A stretch of 64,000 bases of DNA from Euglena gracilis (GCA_039621445.1 CP154957.1:1110504-1174503); one strand, 5' to 3'. Counted from the stretch's first letter, positions 26,561-39,010 are shown. Numbers and translations: made by a program. The notes: generated by a model from the sequence alone, not told the origin.

Positions 26561-26820
26561 GCCAACGGATGAATACTGGACAGATACTGGACAAGATGCA
26601 GATGCTGGACAAGATGAACTAGATGCAGGCATTGGACAAGATGCAGATGCTGGACAAGATGCCGATGCTGGACAAGATGCAGATGCTGGACAAGATGCAA
26701 ATGCTAGACAAGATGCGGATACTAGACAAGATGCAGATGCTGGACAACATGCAGATGCTGGACAAGATGCAGACACTGCACAAGATGCAGATGCTGGACA
26801 AGATGCAATGAGACAAGACG
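26561..26820 (+). repeat. 18-bp minisatellite, possibly coding (DADAGQ)n
   Basis: Units of GATGCAGATGCTGGACAA follow a CAGCAG acceptor-like site at 26555-26560. The plus frame reads PTDEYWTDTGQDADAGQDEL and continues as 6-residue repeats. The equivalent array in the duplicate is 45 bp longer, so length change kept the frame. Several other frames are also open, so coding is not proven. Confidence 0.6.
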
Positions 26821-26984
26821 CAGTGGATGCACGCCGTTGTTGTTGCAGGGGTGCCACCCTCCACCCTCCAGCACAACAACTGTTTTGGGTTTTGTTTGTC
26901 TGACTGGCAAGAGGCTTGCAATTTGCACTCGATGTTGCCATCTCACAGGCCTGCACCACAATTGTGCTGGCAAAAAGCAGGCAA

Positions 26985-27375
26985 AAGTGGGGTAAAAGTG
27001 GTCAGAAAGCAGCAAAAGTGGTAAAAAAAGTGGGCAAAAGTGGGCAAAAGTGGCCAAAAAGTAGCAAAAGTGGGCAAAAAAAGTGAAAGTGATCAAAAAG
27101 CAGCAACAATGGCCAAAAGTGGGCAAAAAGTAGCAAACGTGGGGGAAAGTGGTCAAAAAGCAACAAAAGTTGTCAAAAGTGGTCAAAAAGCAGGCAAAAG
27201 GGGCCAACAGTGGTCAAAAAGTAGCAAAAGTGATCAAAAAGGTGGTTGGAAATGGGCAAAAGTGGGCAAAAAACAACAAAAGTGGTCAAGAAGCAGTCAA
27301 AAGTGGTCAAAGTGGGCAAAAAGCAACCAAAGATGGCCAAAAGTAGCCAAAAGTGGGCTAGAGCGGCAAAAGCAG
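26985..27375. repeat. AAAAGTGG(T/G)CAAAAAG minisatellite
   Basis: About 18 irregular 20-22 bp units of the type GGTCAAAAAGCAGCAAAAGT. The matching array at 29635-29990 lacks about 46 bp at its right end. The Lys/Gln-rich frames are by-products. Confidence 0.85.
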
Positions 27376-28379
27376 CAGGCATTATAGGTACACCTTCAAG
27401 GGCTCCAAAGGCGATGCTGGGCGATGCTGTGCGATGCTGGGCCCAAGGGCATGGCTGACCAGAGGTGCTTGGTCCTAGGTGTTTGCCGGACTACGTTGCT
27501 TGCGACGCCTTGGTGTGGTGTTTTTGGTTTGTTTGTTAAAGCGCGGGGAGGAGGTGCCGGGGGGTGTGGGTGTGGTGGGTTGGTTGAGTTCCCCGGAGTT
27601 CTCGGGGCACACTAATTAGTGGGCCCCACTGAGGCCTCGCACAAAGATGAAGGAATAGAAGGGAAGGGGAAATAACAAAGAGACACACACACAAAAGCAG
27701 AATGCGAAGGAGAGAGCGAACATGACTGTGGAGGAGGAGAGAAATTAAATCGAACACTGAGTGAGGAACGAGTGGAAAAAAGAAAACAGATTGGAAAATG
27801 AAAGTCGGGGCATCAAGAACAGTTCCGTAATGAAGGGAAGTTCATCAATCAACACGGTGCACTCGTAGAGATGGTTCAGAAGTGTGACAGGCAGCTAGTG
27901 AAAATCAGCAACAAAAAAAAGAAAACACATGGCAACAGAAGCGTTGCCGCAATTAAAGCCAGTGCTCTCCAAGCGAGTAATCAGGAGAGGCTAGCAGAGT
28001 GAAACACACACCGCAAAGGATGGTCTGTCAATCAGAGTGTGATGGTAAAAAACAATGACAGAGGGCGATGCTGCAGCAAGTGGCTGGTGATGGATGAGAA
28101 GCGAAGCACACATGCTAATTGCAAGGAAGAACCCAGATGAAAGAGGGTGAAGAAAAATCAAAACTCCGCAAGGGAATGTCAAATTGATAATGTGAAAAAT
28201 TGACACGGCAGCGCAGATCGATGCGAAGAGACCAAGCTAAAATCTGTTGTGAACGAAGTGGGATGGAGGTTGAAAGATATCCATTTTGAAGAAAAGTGGT
28301 ATCACAAACATGGACATGAGAGGGGGAGAGCGAAAATCACAATGATGAGACATCTATCGTAGCATGCAAAGGGAAAGAT

Positions 28380-28915
28380 TTTTGAGCTTTTTCCTTTTTA
28401 TTTGCGCACGCGCAAATTTACGAATTTTTTGATTCTGCTTTGATTCGGCTGTGAAGGTCCGGGGGGTTTGAAAACACATCGACAAGAGAGTGCAAAAAAT
28501 GATTGAAATTCTGATTTTTGGCGGTGAGACCCCCGGGACTTTGGCGAAAAATGGTGTTTTGGGGAGTGTGGAAATGGACTTTGTACGTCGAAACCCCCGG
28601 CACTGAAAAAAAAAACGCAAAAAAAGCGCCATGGGAACGGGACTTTTACTGCCGTTGTTGCTTCTTTCGGCTGTGTGCCTGGGTGTGTCCGAACTGCCGG
28701 CGGTGTGGGTCCTGGGCAAGCACCTTTGATGATGCTGGGCGATGCTGGGCGATGTTGGGCGATGCTGGATTTTTGGAGACCAGAGGTGGGGTTCCGATGC
28801 TGGGCGATGCTGGGCGACGCTGGGCGATGTGGCATTTTTTTTGTATATTTTGGAGAATTGAACCATTTTTGGGATAATTTTCCCACAAAGCTCTAGTTTG
28901 ACACCCATTTTGGCC
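28380..28915. repeat. Spacer between the duplicated units
   Basis: The left part repeats 22640-23300 (GACAAGAGAGTGC, AAACCCCCGGCAC). The right part has six GATGCTGGGC units (28731-28830). Related GATGCTGGGC words lie at 27410-27450 inside the duplicated segment. Confidence 0.6.
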
Positions 28916-28920
28916 ATTAT

Positions 28921-30976
28921 GGGTCAATTTTCGCTAATTTGGGGGCTATTTATCACCGATTTGGCAAACATTGGGGTGATTGGGGCCTTTTTGAGCAGAT
29001 TTTCTGGCATTTTTGGCCATTTTGCACTTTTTGGTGATTTTGGGTCATTTTTTCACAATATTTTGTGGACATTGTTGGCGTTTTTGGGCAATTTTTAGTT
29101 ATTTTGGTTGTTTTTTGGGGCTTTTGTGGCCATTTTTTTGGGCTTTTGTGGTTAATTTGGCTTGGTCAGCAGCCAACGGATGAATACTGGACAGATACTG
29201 GACAAGATGCAGATGCTGGACAAGATGAACTAGAGGCAGGCATTGGACAAGATGCAGATGCTGGACAAGATGCAGATATTAGACAAGATGCCGATGCTGG
29301 ACAAGATGAATTGGATGCAGACACTGGACAACATGCAGATGGTGGACAACATGCAGTTGCTAGGCAAGAAGCAGATGCTGGACAAGATGCAAATGCTAGA
29401 CAAGATGCGGATACTAGACAAGATGCGGATGCTGGACAACATACAGATGCTGGACAAGATGCAATGAGACAAGACGCAGTGGATGCACGCCGTTGTTGTT
29501 GCAGGGGTGCCACCCTCCACCCTCCAGCACAACAACTGTTTTGGATTTTGTTTGTCTGACTGGCAAGAGGCTTGCAACTTGCACTCGATGTTGCCATCTC
29601 ACAGGCCTGCACCACATCTTGTGCTGGCAAAAAGCAGGCAAAAGTGGGGTAAAAGTGGTCAGAAAGCAGCAAAAGTGGTAAAAAAAGTGGGCAAAAGTGG
29701 GCAAAAGTGGCCAAAAAGTAGCAAAAGTGGGCAAAAAAAGTGAAAGTGATCAAAAAGCAGCAACAATGGCCAAAAGTGGGCAAAAAGTAGCAAACGTGGG
29801 GGAAAGTGGTCAAAAAGCAACAAAAGTTGTCAAAAGTGGTCAAAAAGCAGGCAAAAGGGGCCAACAGTGGTCAAAAAGTAGCAAAAGTGATCAAAAAGGT
29901 GGTTGGAAATGGGCAAAAGTGGGCAAAAAACAACAAAAGTGGTCAAGAAGCAGTCAAAAGTGGTCAAAGTGGGCAAAAAGCAACAGCAGGCATTATAGGT
30001 ACACCTTCAAGGGCTCCAAAGGCGATGCTGGGCGATGCTGTGCGATGCTGGGCCCAAGGGCATGGCTGACCAGAGGTGCTTGGTCCTAGGTGTTTGCCGG
30101 ACTACGTTGCTTGCGACGCCTTGGTGTGGTGTTTTTGGTTTGTTTGTTAAAGCGCGGGGAGGAGGTGCCGGGGGGTGTGGGTGTGGTGGGTTGGTTGGTT
30201 GGTTGAGTTCCCCGGAGTTCTCGGGGCACACTAATTAGTGGGCCCCACTGAGGCCTCGCACAAAGATGAAGGAATAGAAGGGAAGGGGAAATAACAAAGA
30301 GACACACACACAAAAGCAGAATGCGAAGGAGAGAGCGAACATGACTGTGGAGGAGGAGAGAAATTAAATCGAACACTGAGTGAGGAACGAGTGGAAAAAA
30401 GAAAACAGATTGGAAAATGAAAGTCGGGGCATCAAGAACAGTTCCGTAATGAAGGGAAGTTCATCAATCAACACGGTGCACTCGTAGAGATGGTTCAGAA
30501 GTGTGACAGGCAGCTAGTGAAAATCAGCAACAAAAAAAAGAAAACACATGGCAACAGAAGCGTTGCCGCAATTAAAGCCAGTGCTCTCCAAGCGAGTAAT
30601 CAGGAGAGGCTAGCAGAGTGAAACACACACCGCAAAGGATGGTCTGTCAATCAGAGTGTGATGGTAAAAAACAATGACAGAGGGCGATGCTGCAGCAAGT
30701 GGCTGGTGATGGATGAGAAGCGAAGCACACATGCTAATTGCAAGGAAGAACCCAGATGAAAGAGGGTGAAGAAAAATCCAGACTCCGCAAGGGAATGTCA
30801 AATTGATAATGTGAAAAATTGACATGGCAGCGCAGATCGATGCGAAGAGACCAAGCTAAAATCTGTTGTGAACGAAGTGGGATGGAGGTTGAAAGATATC
30901 CATTTTGAAGAAAAGTGGTATCACAAACAAGGACATGAGAGGGGGAGAGCGAAAATCACAATGATGAGACATCTAT
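28921..30976. repeat. 2.05-kb segmental duplication, copy 2
   Basis: It starts at GGGTCAATTTTCGC like copy 1 and follows it almost base for base to ACATCTATC, after which only this copy continues into the LINE body. The minisatellite at 29172-29476 and an added TGGTTGGTTGG at 30190 are the main differences. Confidence 0.95.
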
Positions 30977-32489
30977 CAAAGGGAAAGATTAACCCGCGTC
31001 GAAAGGGGGATGTGAAAAGCAACCGGGGGGTGATTCCAAAAAGGCCAGACCAGATAAAATGGTTCATTCATAAAAGTAATTAGAAAACAGCCAGTGAAGT
31101 TGTTGAGAGACATCAAATTCAGAAGTTAACACGAGAAGGAAAAAACCAGATGCGTGACGCAAAAGAGCAACTACATCGCGTGTCTCTACCACCTGCATGT
31201 CAAGGGACTCCTGCAGCAGCACGAGAACATCGGAGAGCGCACGGCATAACCAAGAATAGAGGCTGACACGCAATCGAATGACCAGGATGGGCGCCAGCGA
31301 AAACATCACAAAAAAGGCACTCTGGAACTTGAGAAAAGGCACGAGGAAGGACAACAAGACAGCGGAGCTCAAAGGCGAAAACGGTGAAGAAGCAGAGAGA
31401 CAGCAGGATCACCACAAACAGATTCCCAACAACAGGCATCAAAAGAAACTCCATAAGGCAAAATGGACAGGAAATTCAACAAAGGGGATGTTTGGCGGCA
31501 GACAAAAACATTCAATTTGATATTTGGAAAAAAAACTTGGAGAGTCTGAATAACACCTGCTCGAAATATCAGTATAGGGGGCAAGAATTGAAGCTGATGA
31601 AGGTACAAAGGGAAGAGGAGAATGACGAGGGAAATGCAAACCCTCAGTGGCAAGGAGATCGGCTCGCTCTTGCCATTGAGCATCAGAGGGTCATCTGGGA
31701 CTGTGAGGCCAGCACCTGTGGTGACAAACAGGACAGGGTTGCTGGGGAGATGTTCTGGGGGAGTCGGGAGGGGGGTGGCGTAAATGGATGCGGGAAGTGA
31801 AGAGATGCCATAAAATTGCTGCAGACGCAAAAACTGATTTGCATCATCATCACCAAGAGGGAGAGAGATGGTTTGCTGCAGAAGAAGGGTCCGTTGAACG
31901 AAAAGACTCCTGCTGAAAAGAGCCCGAAAATAGCCATGCAGAAAATTGAGGTCACAACGCACAGAAAGAGAGGGGCAGCCCCATCCAAAAAAAAGATACA
32001 AGGGTGGTCAAAAAGATGAGTGGTGTGTCATGGGGGGCTGATATTAAACACCGAAAGATGGACGAGGTAACGTTTTGAAGTTGAAGTGAAAGATGGCGGG
32101 GAAAAGAGCACCTTGCGCTTTGTAATCGATGGAAGAGAGAAAATAAGCCAAAATGCACCGAAGTGCCGGCAAAAATAGGGGGGGCATATCGATGGATGTA
32201 ATCTTTGAGTTTACCGGCTTTCCGTTGTGCAATTGTCAGAATGGAAGAGAGAAGACAAACCGGGAATCACAGGAATGCCCACCAGCATAGGAGGTTGACT
32301 GGAGGAGTCTATGACAGAGCCAAGAACCATCATCAAGGATCAGTTGAAGACGACTTGCCCAGAGGGATGAACACGTAAATGGGCATACAACTGTTTGGCA
32401 GCGTTGTTCGGTGTGCAAATATCCTGAGCCAAAGATAATGCAGCAGTGGCCACTCGGGTGACCTCCTCAGCAATGCGACCGAGCCACCG

Positions 32490-33254
32490 TCAATCATCAC
32501 TAAAAACAAACTCGAACAGGGGAAAGCACGGCTCCGGACACCAGCTGTCGCCCAAAGAGTGAAGGGCTAGAGTGCGCATGCTGCCCAGAAGGAGATAAGC
32601 AGTGCCAGAAAGGCTGCAGTCTTGTGAAAACCTTCCGAGGTGGAAATGGGACGGGTTAGACCATGTGTGGTCCACAATTGAACTTGTTGGCGAGAATAAA
32701 AGGAATCAGCCCACACACCAAAATTGCATTGGGAAGGAAGAAGACGAGGAAAAAAAAGCAACGCCTTTCCGGATTGGGCGGTCAAATGCACTGGATTCAT
32801 CACCATCAATGAGATGTGTGTCCCTGTGAAGACAAAGGGAGAGGGTGATGGCTGCACGAAGAGAGAGTGCCATAAAAGTGGGGGAAATTGCCTTTTGATA
32901 AGAGAAAGTGGGGTCATCTAGAAGACCGCACATCTCAGCACGCAACGTGGTGGCATGGTGTGCCACAGCACCTTCAAAGTGATTAACTGCTGAACCAACC
33001 TGGATAGGGCGGAAAGAATTAAAAAGATGTCGAGGCCCGCGCTTGTGGATGCCAAGTTGCAAGGCAACGTTAGACCAGGCATGAGAATACAACGAAAAAG
33101 GTTGAATACATTTCACCAAGGCTGCAGCACCACAGGCAGGAAGGAGATGCAATATGGAGGCCGGAAGGTCATCAAAACCTGCCATACCGGACCGCATCTG
33201 CTGAAGGGCATGGGTGAGGAAAGGTTCATTAAAGGCCGGATCTTTCTGTAACAA
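32490..33254 (-). pseudogene. LINE reverse transcriptase, broken
   Basis: The first minus frame (33254-32706) has GFDDLPASILHLLP, then FRPIQVGSAV (the RPI motif), and motif A as IDGDESSAFDRP near 32775-32813. A second frame (32917-32567) supplies HGLTRPISTSEGFHKTAAF, motif B. A third (32675-32490) ends FVFSDD, a motif C with both aspartates, directly before a TGA. At least two frameshifts and one stop mean it is inactive. The FSDD variant of the usual YADD/FADD is notable. Family assignment rests on motif order; the clade is not known. Confidence 0.8.
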
Positions 33255-33921
33255 GGAGCAAAACCGAATCGTTCAGGCAAAGAGTCAAACCATTGAGCAC
33301 GATACTGGGGGTGAAAAGTGTGGAAAAGCTTGGATCATCATTATACACCAGAGATGAGAGTTTGGTTGACAGGAAAATGAGACGAGGAGGGTCCATACAC
33401 ATGCCGTGTGATCAATAGTACTCTTGAAGCTCAGCAGCAGCAAAAACGAGAGCAGCAAGCTGTGGAAGGATGAGCATGATTAGGATCCGGGGCTGTGGCT
33501 TCCTTGATGAGTGGCGTAGCAATCGGGAGGTGTGAGATGAAATATTTACATAGCCAAGAACATCAGTGGGCGAGCGCAGACCATGGATAAAGAGACTTTG
33601 CTGCAGTGCTTCCAACCACTCGTGCAAAAGTCCAAGGTTAACCAAAAAGGAGGGAGACAAAAAAACGGCGAGAGGGGGAGTAACATTGAACAAGAGAGGG
33701 GTTTGCTGGGATGATAATAAAGTCAGCCAAAAACCAGAAACAAAAATACATGCATCAGGGTGAACAGAATGCCATTATAGCCACCACCAATAAATTCCCA
33801 ACAAGATGGCGACACAATTTCTTTGATCAGGTGTGCATGCATGATACTTTTAGCGACGGGTGGGAGAAAAAGAAACTGGAAGAGATAGAAGAAGAGAACC
33901 TGTGAAACACACATGACTGTT

Positions 33922-34700
33922 TTAACCAGGAAGAGGGAGAAAAGACGAGAGGCTGAACTGCCGGGGAATCAAAATATAGTCAATTTCAGTGATGGATAGA
34001 CGACCAGCAGGGAAACAACGTTTGCGCATTGACCAGGGGAATATGGAATATGCAGGGACTCCAAACAGTTGCTGGCCTGCATCAGTCTGTGAAGCAAAGA
34101 CCTGGGGCGGCGCGGAATGTTGAAATTGCCACATACCAGGGAAACGAAGGGCTGCAAGTGATGTAACAAAGCGGCAATGTGAGAGAGCTCAGACTACTTG
34201 GTGTGAGGGGAGAGGTGGGGATCCAGACGAATATTAACGAATAAAAAGAGGGGCTGGTGAGGGTTATGAACAGCTAGTGCAAACCAATTCCGACAATCAT
34301 ACTAAACAGTTTCATACTCCCTGCTGGAGCAAAAGCATCGATGAAAAAGCATGCCCATACCCCGCCCAGGACGACGCTCTGTGCTCTCGATGATCAAAAA
34401 AAAGATTAAGCGGCAGGGCAGAGGCGAGAGAAACATCCCACATTCCTTGCAGGAAAACTACATCGGAGTCAACAGAAACAAAGAGCGAAAAAGGTTGGTG
34501 ATGTGACATCCAGGAACCCCACAGCAAATGAGAAACTGGAGGAGGAAATGAAGAAAAACAGGCCGCCAAAACATTCATGATGGAGGGGTCCGGGTCCAAC
34601 GTGTAGGCGGAGGGGGGAAATGCAGGGGTTGAGTGCGGTGGCAAGAGCAAAATCGGTACTACGACAAATATCGCAGACGAGACTTGGCGCAGAGCCACGG
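33922..34700 (-). pseudogene. LINE APE-like endonuclease, broken
   Basis: One minus frame (34698-34312) has SDVVFLQGMWDVS, similar to the DIVxLQE motif. Further on, VCGNFNIPRRP (near 34133) matches the GDFN motif. A shifted frame gives GRLSITEIDYILIP (near 34000), matching S-x-IDYI-x. Catalytic Asp is replaced by Asn in the GDFN-like motif, and the frames are interrupted, so it is not functional as it stands. Confidence 0.65.
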
Positions 34701-35140
34701 AACCGCAGGACCAACATCCGCTGCAAATAACAGATGGCTGAACAGGAGGGGAAATCTCAACCGCAAGCAGAAATACAGAACCGATAATTTGAGAAAACTG
34801 CCCCCAGGAAAAATGTGAGGCCAGGACAAAAGAGGGTGTTGCCCAGTGAAGATATACTCACATAACCGGGGGTAATCACAACCAATTCCGATTAGCAGTA
34901 CCACCAGAATAAGCCTGAGATGCTGTCAGATTGGTACACGCCAAAAGGTTTTGGATGAGGGATTGGGGCGGAAGTGGAGGTGGCCCCAAAAGCAATGGAA
35001 TGGTCGGAGGCAATGTGGACGTCGAAGAATAACCGTACAAGAATGGCTGTGATGTCAGGGCAGCCCAAATGGGGAAAAACAGAAGGAGGAAGGACTAATT
35101 TTGTTTGTGTGTGTTAAGGCTCGGTCAAACACATTAAAAC

Positions 35141-35540
35141 CCCCCCAAAAATAAGACCGGGGGTCCATTTCATGGGTCGGTTGCTGGAAAGCCCGAGGGG
35201 GGGTCTTATTCATGGGGGGGTCCATTTTATGGATTTTTGCTGGAAAAATTTTCTACCACCCCAAAATGTCCAAAAATGCCCCCCAAAATACCAATTTTCG
35301 AATAATTCGGCGCTTCGCGCCAGACAAATAGGGTAAAATATGCTGAAGTGTGTGAAAACTGTCCAAATAGCAGGTTCACCCCCCAAAAGTGTCCCATTTT
35401 TCAAAAATCCGGCGCTTTGCGCCAGCAGGGGGGGGTCTTATTTATGGGGGGGTCCATTTCATGGATTTTTGCTCGGACCGGCCAGGGGGAGTCTTATTTT
35501 TGGGGGGGGGGTCCGTTTTATGGGGGGGTTTATTTTGAAG
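35141..35540. mobile_element. TIR/foldback element, family M copy 2
   Basis: It begins CCCCCCCAAAAATAAGACC and ends near GTCTTATTTTTGGGGGGG then GGGTTTATTTTG, an inverted arrangement. It is collinear with 14470-14880. It carries two hairpins, GGCGCTTCGCGCC (35309-35321) and GGCGCTTTGCGCC (35411-35423). It abuts the LINE 5' side. Confidence 0.75.
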
Positions 35541-35544
35541 CGGT

Positions 35545-36190
35545 TTATTAAGTATTTATTTGCGCATGTGCGCAAATTGCAAACAAACGTAATTGTGTTT
35601 ATTTGCGCAATTGCGTGCACCAACACGCCATCACGTTTTAAAGCCTCGTAGGGTCTTGGTCCTCATTGGTGTCTTTTAACATGGAAAGTAAAAATACATG
35701 TTTATTTGCGCATTTGCGCCCACAACCACGTCATTTTAATATCATCATTGTACGTTTTACTTGCGCAAATGCGCCCACAAATACAATTGTTTTTATTTGC
35801 GCAAATGCACATCAATTGCATGACGGCTGGCTGACGTAGTCTGTGGTGGGTGATCTAATGAGGCTCCGTGTATTCTCACCGGTGGCGGTAGCATCCCAGT
35901 TAGTTCAGCCAGCACGTCAACACCATTTCCAAGTGTCGTAACAAGGGGTGTGTGCCTCTCTCCTGTTCGAAGTACAAGAGCATCAGTCTCACCCTCTGCC
36001 CTGTTCACGTCACGTGGTGAGCAGCATTTACACCAAACTACTGGGGGTTAATCCCCTCCAATAGAGGGGTGTCAGAGTTCATAAATCGTGTTTTTTGTGT
36101 CAGGGTACAGGGTCCAGGAATTTCGTAGAATTTGCGCATTTGCGCAAATTCTAAAGGAAAGACCTTTAAGTGTGAATCCGGCCGCCTAAG
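35545..36190. repeat. Family T element with quasi-palindrome cluster
   Basis: The left part contains TTATTTGCGCATGTGCGCAA, TTATTTGCGCATTTGCGCCC, CTTGCGCAAATGCGCCCAC and TTATTTGCGCAAATGCAC, at spacings of about 30-60 bp. The right end has TTTGCGCATTTGCGCAAATT (36130-36149) followed by TTTAAGTGTGAATCCGGCCG. It is collinear with 24890-25317. No gene. Confidence 0.65.
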
Positions 36191-37480
36191 TGTATGTATG
36201 TGTGTGTATGCATGTATGTGTGTATGCATGTATGTATGCATTTTGAAAATGGCCCAAGATGTCGACATATGTTATGTGTGTGTGTGTGTTTGCAATGTCA
36301 AAAATCACTGTGCTTTTCTTTTCTCCTTTTGTTCTTGTTGTCGTTATCATTCTTGTTGTTGCTCTAATGTGTGTGGCGAAAATTTTCAGTCCATGTGCAG
36401 TTCAAATTTTTGCACCCTCCACCCCAAATATATCTGGGATGGTTGGGGTTCTTGACCTCCCGCTTAGAATTTGGGGGAGGGGGCTACAGATCACACGTTC
36501 TTAAATGCCCCACAACACTGGTCCCTCCCCCTCCAGGGGGGTCCCACCTGTTTGGGAAAGGGATAGTAGCAATACCCCTCTATTTCCATGTTCCATTGCA
36601 TTTTTTCCCGGGTAATCATTGTCTCCCGAGGCCTGTTTGATGTCAGGGTCAGGGTTTGGGTTAAGTTCTGGTGGTTTGAAACTCGGTCTGAATTTACGCC
36701 TAATCTTGTCCAAAATCGCCCCGGACACCCTATGCGACACCTAACCTTAAGCCCGCTCCTGCAATTAACCCTAATTTGAACTGGAGCGGTGGTGAAAATT
36801 GTGAATCCGATTCCCGCATAAGTGCCCCATCTTGCAAGCGGGACCCCCGCCTTACGTCATGCCACCAGGGCTGTACGGGAATCCCGGAAACCCAATGGGT
36901 GGAGGGTCGATCATTCATCCTGGTCAGCGGGCGGGGGGTCTGACCCCCCCCCCTGGCTTTCCCGTATTTGCGGGGACGCCAATTTTCAGGTCAAATTTTT
37001 CTTGCGTGGTTGTGTGAGGGAGGGGGGGTCGCCCCCACCAGGCTTTCCTGCGCAGCCTGTCATACTACTGGGCCCCCAGAGGGAGGGCCCAGTGGTGTGG
37101 GGGAGATATTTTTTCGGCACTGTGCGCTGGAAATGCTTTTTCTCCCTGTCATTTTTAAGCAAATTGTACCTTTTTGATATTTGGGATTCTTCCACGTGAA
37201 AGCAGATTTTTTGCATTTTTTCAAAATTAATTTGGGGATTTTCCAACAAAATTTACCTGGTTTTCGTCTTTTGACCAGCTCAAAATCAACAATTTTCCAG
37301 GCTGTTAAAGTTTTGAGGTGAACCCGCCCCCCCCCCCCCCTTATGTTGGGAGGGGTCCCGTCTCCCCCAGTGTTTTTCATACATCCCACGACACCGATGA
37401 TCATCATTCTGATTCAAGATGAATCATTCTGGCTACCATTTTTAGCCATTCTCTACCATTTTAGTAGAAAAAAGGTTTGT
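36191..37480. other. No supported gene
   Basis: It holds a short GTATG repeat (36190-36240), diffuse AACCCTAA/AGGGTTTG-type words near 36640-36775, and G/C-run blocks with GGGCCCAGTGG palindromes at 37060-37100. None of the frames is splice-supported. Confidence 0.4.
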
Positions 37481-37484
37481 CTGT

Positions 37485-38106
37485 TTAAGGATTTCTTTTG
37501 CAGAAGAGCAACGCGCGCTCTACATTGTCTTTTTTTGGTGCACATCTTTGAACCAGCTGCGCAGCTGTGAAAAACGAGTCTGTGTTTTTTCTCAAATGTA
37601 ATAAAATTAAACAGTGCTTGGTGGTCCATTTTTTAATGAACATTCCTCCTGCATCTGTTTCTTCTATTTGAAGTCGCTCGGTAGACAAGGGCTTCACCTC
37701 GACAAATTTGGGGCATATTCCGACGAACGCTTCGCTACTTTGCTTGCCAAGACTGACCTTCAGCATTATTATTTGTGGAGACAGCACAATGGATACGCAA
37801 TGCGACGAATCAACTGTTCCATTGCTGCTGCTGCCTGACATTGACAACAATGCGGAACGCTTCATTGCACAGAAACATCCGATAATCGGACAGGAAATGG
37901 CGCATCAGCATTTCCATCAATGCCTCGCTTCAGTCAGAGGGACCCATCCTGGGGGTGGGGGGTCAAATCCCTGCGATCACTGTTGCGGTGTAGACATCAG
38001 ATGGGGTTCAAACAACAGATTATATATTGTATGGTGGCCACGCCGGTCTCCAACGTTGGTGGAGGGTTATGGGTTCATCTGGGACGGACGTATGCCTGTC
38101 CTGTAA
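37485..38106. other. Overlapping unrecognised open frames
   Basis: A plus frame at 37708-38106 (132 codons, with DNNAERFIAQKHPIIGQEMA) and a minus frame at 37865-37485 (126 codons, beginning MKRSALLSMSGSSSNGTVDS) overlap in otherwise ordinary sequence. Only one, if either, can be real. Neither has a recognised domain or clear codon bias. Confidence 0.2.
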
Positions 38107-38971
38107 CGTTTTGTGTGGTGAGATTGGTCCCAGTCAGTGATACACTTTCGCCACATTTTCGTTTGATTTGGCAATGAAGCTGTTTGAAGCTGCCTGGCGG
38201 AGGTCGGCATGCCCACTGCCTGAGCAATCAGTACACCCTCCAGGCAGAAGGACGTAAACAAAATTTCTTTTCAGCATGGTTGCCCCCTGGAGGGGCAGAT
38301 AGCATTTTTGATATCCCCCAAGTGAGGGTCCGGTTTTCGGGTCACTCCCCCAGCAGAGAAGTTTCCAGGGACCTGAAACTGGCCATTTTCAAGGAGATTT
38401 GCCTGCGTCGAACCCAGCCAGGACCCAAAACTGACCCCCCGCCCCGTCCCTGGGTTGGTGCCTGCAATGGGCAGGCCATATAGCAACGTCATCGGTCGTG
38501 AAGAAGAAGCAGTCTGGGAGCCTGCGGGCTTGCCGCCTCCCCCCCCCCCTCATCCACAGGCTGCCCATGCGTCTCCCGCAGCTCGCCCGAGCCGCCGGGT
38601 CTGAGTTCCAGGCCTGCTCTGCAGCCGGGCCGGGGAACGGCCCCGGCACCTTTCACTTCTGTGGATTTTGGCACATCGGGAGGGCTCTGTGTCTGACCCT
38701 TTGGGGGGACCTTTCCCCACAAACGGCGCAGAAAAAGAAATAGCTCTATGGGCAAAAAAAATGGGTCACCCGGACCGCGCCACCATATAGCGCGGGGGGG
38801 GGGGGTCCAACCCCCCTTGTGTTGAATCCTGGCCCCGACCCCAAAACATCCCTCCCCCCTTCGGGGGTCGGTTGGGGAGTTTTGAAGAAAAACGGCTGGG
38901 ACCCCCCGGGGGAGTGGCGGAGGGGGCCTGCCCCCACTGTGGTGCGGGCATGCCCCCGCTGCCCCCGACAG

Positions 38972-39010
38972 TTCACCCTGGACGGCTGCACTCCCGACGC
39001 AGCGAGGCCG
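38972..39010 (+). CDS. Possible small exon
   Basis: The acceptor GCTGCCCCCGACAG is followed by FTLDGCTPDAARP with almost all G/C third positions. A GGCCG|GTGGGC donor gives phase 0 at both ends. It is short and isolated. The frame stays open to a stop near 39095. Confidence 0.3.

Larger units (their letters stand above)
26310..28356. repeat. 2.05-kb segmental duplication, copy 1
   Basis: It is nearly identical to 28921-30976 (offset about 2611 bp), with few substitutions and some length changes in its minisatellites. It contains a T/G-rich block, the GATGCAGATGCTGGACAA minisatellite, the AAAAGTGG minisatellite, and a purine-rich right half that appears to be the minus-strand LINE 3' part. 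It breaks at ACATCTATC, where the copies diverge. Confidence 0.95.
30235..35095 (-). mobile_element. Degenerate non-LTR (LINE) retrotransposon
   Basis: A long purine-rich plus strand reads on the minus strand as an endonuclease region (33922-34700) followed by a reverse-transcriptase region (32490-33254), the order of APE-type LINEs. Frames are broken by shifts and stops. Sequence downstream of the RT (30235-32480) has only short frames. The boundaries are set by composition and by the start of the family M element at 35141. The 3' part is also present in duplication copy 1 (27620-28356). Confidence 0.75.
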
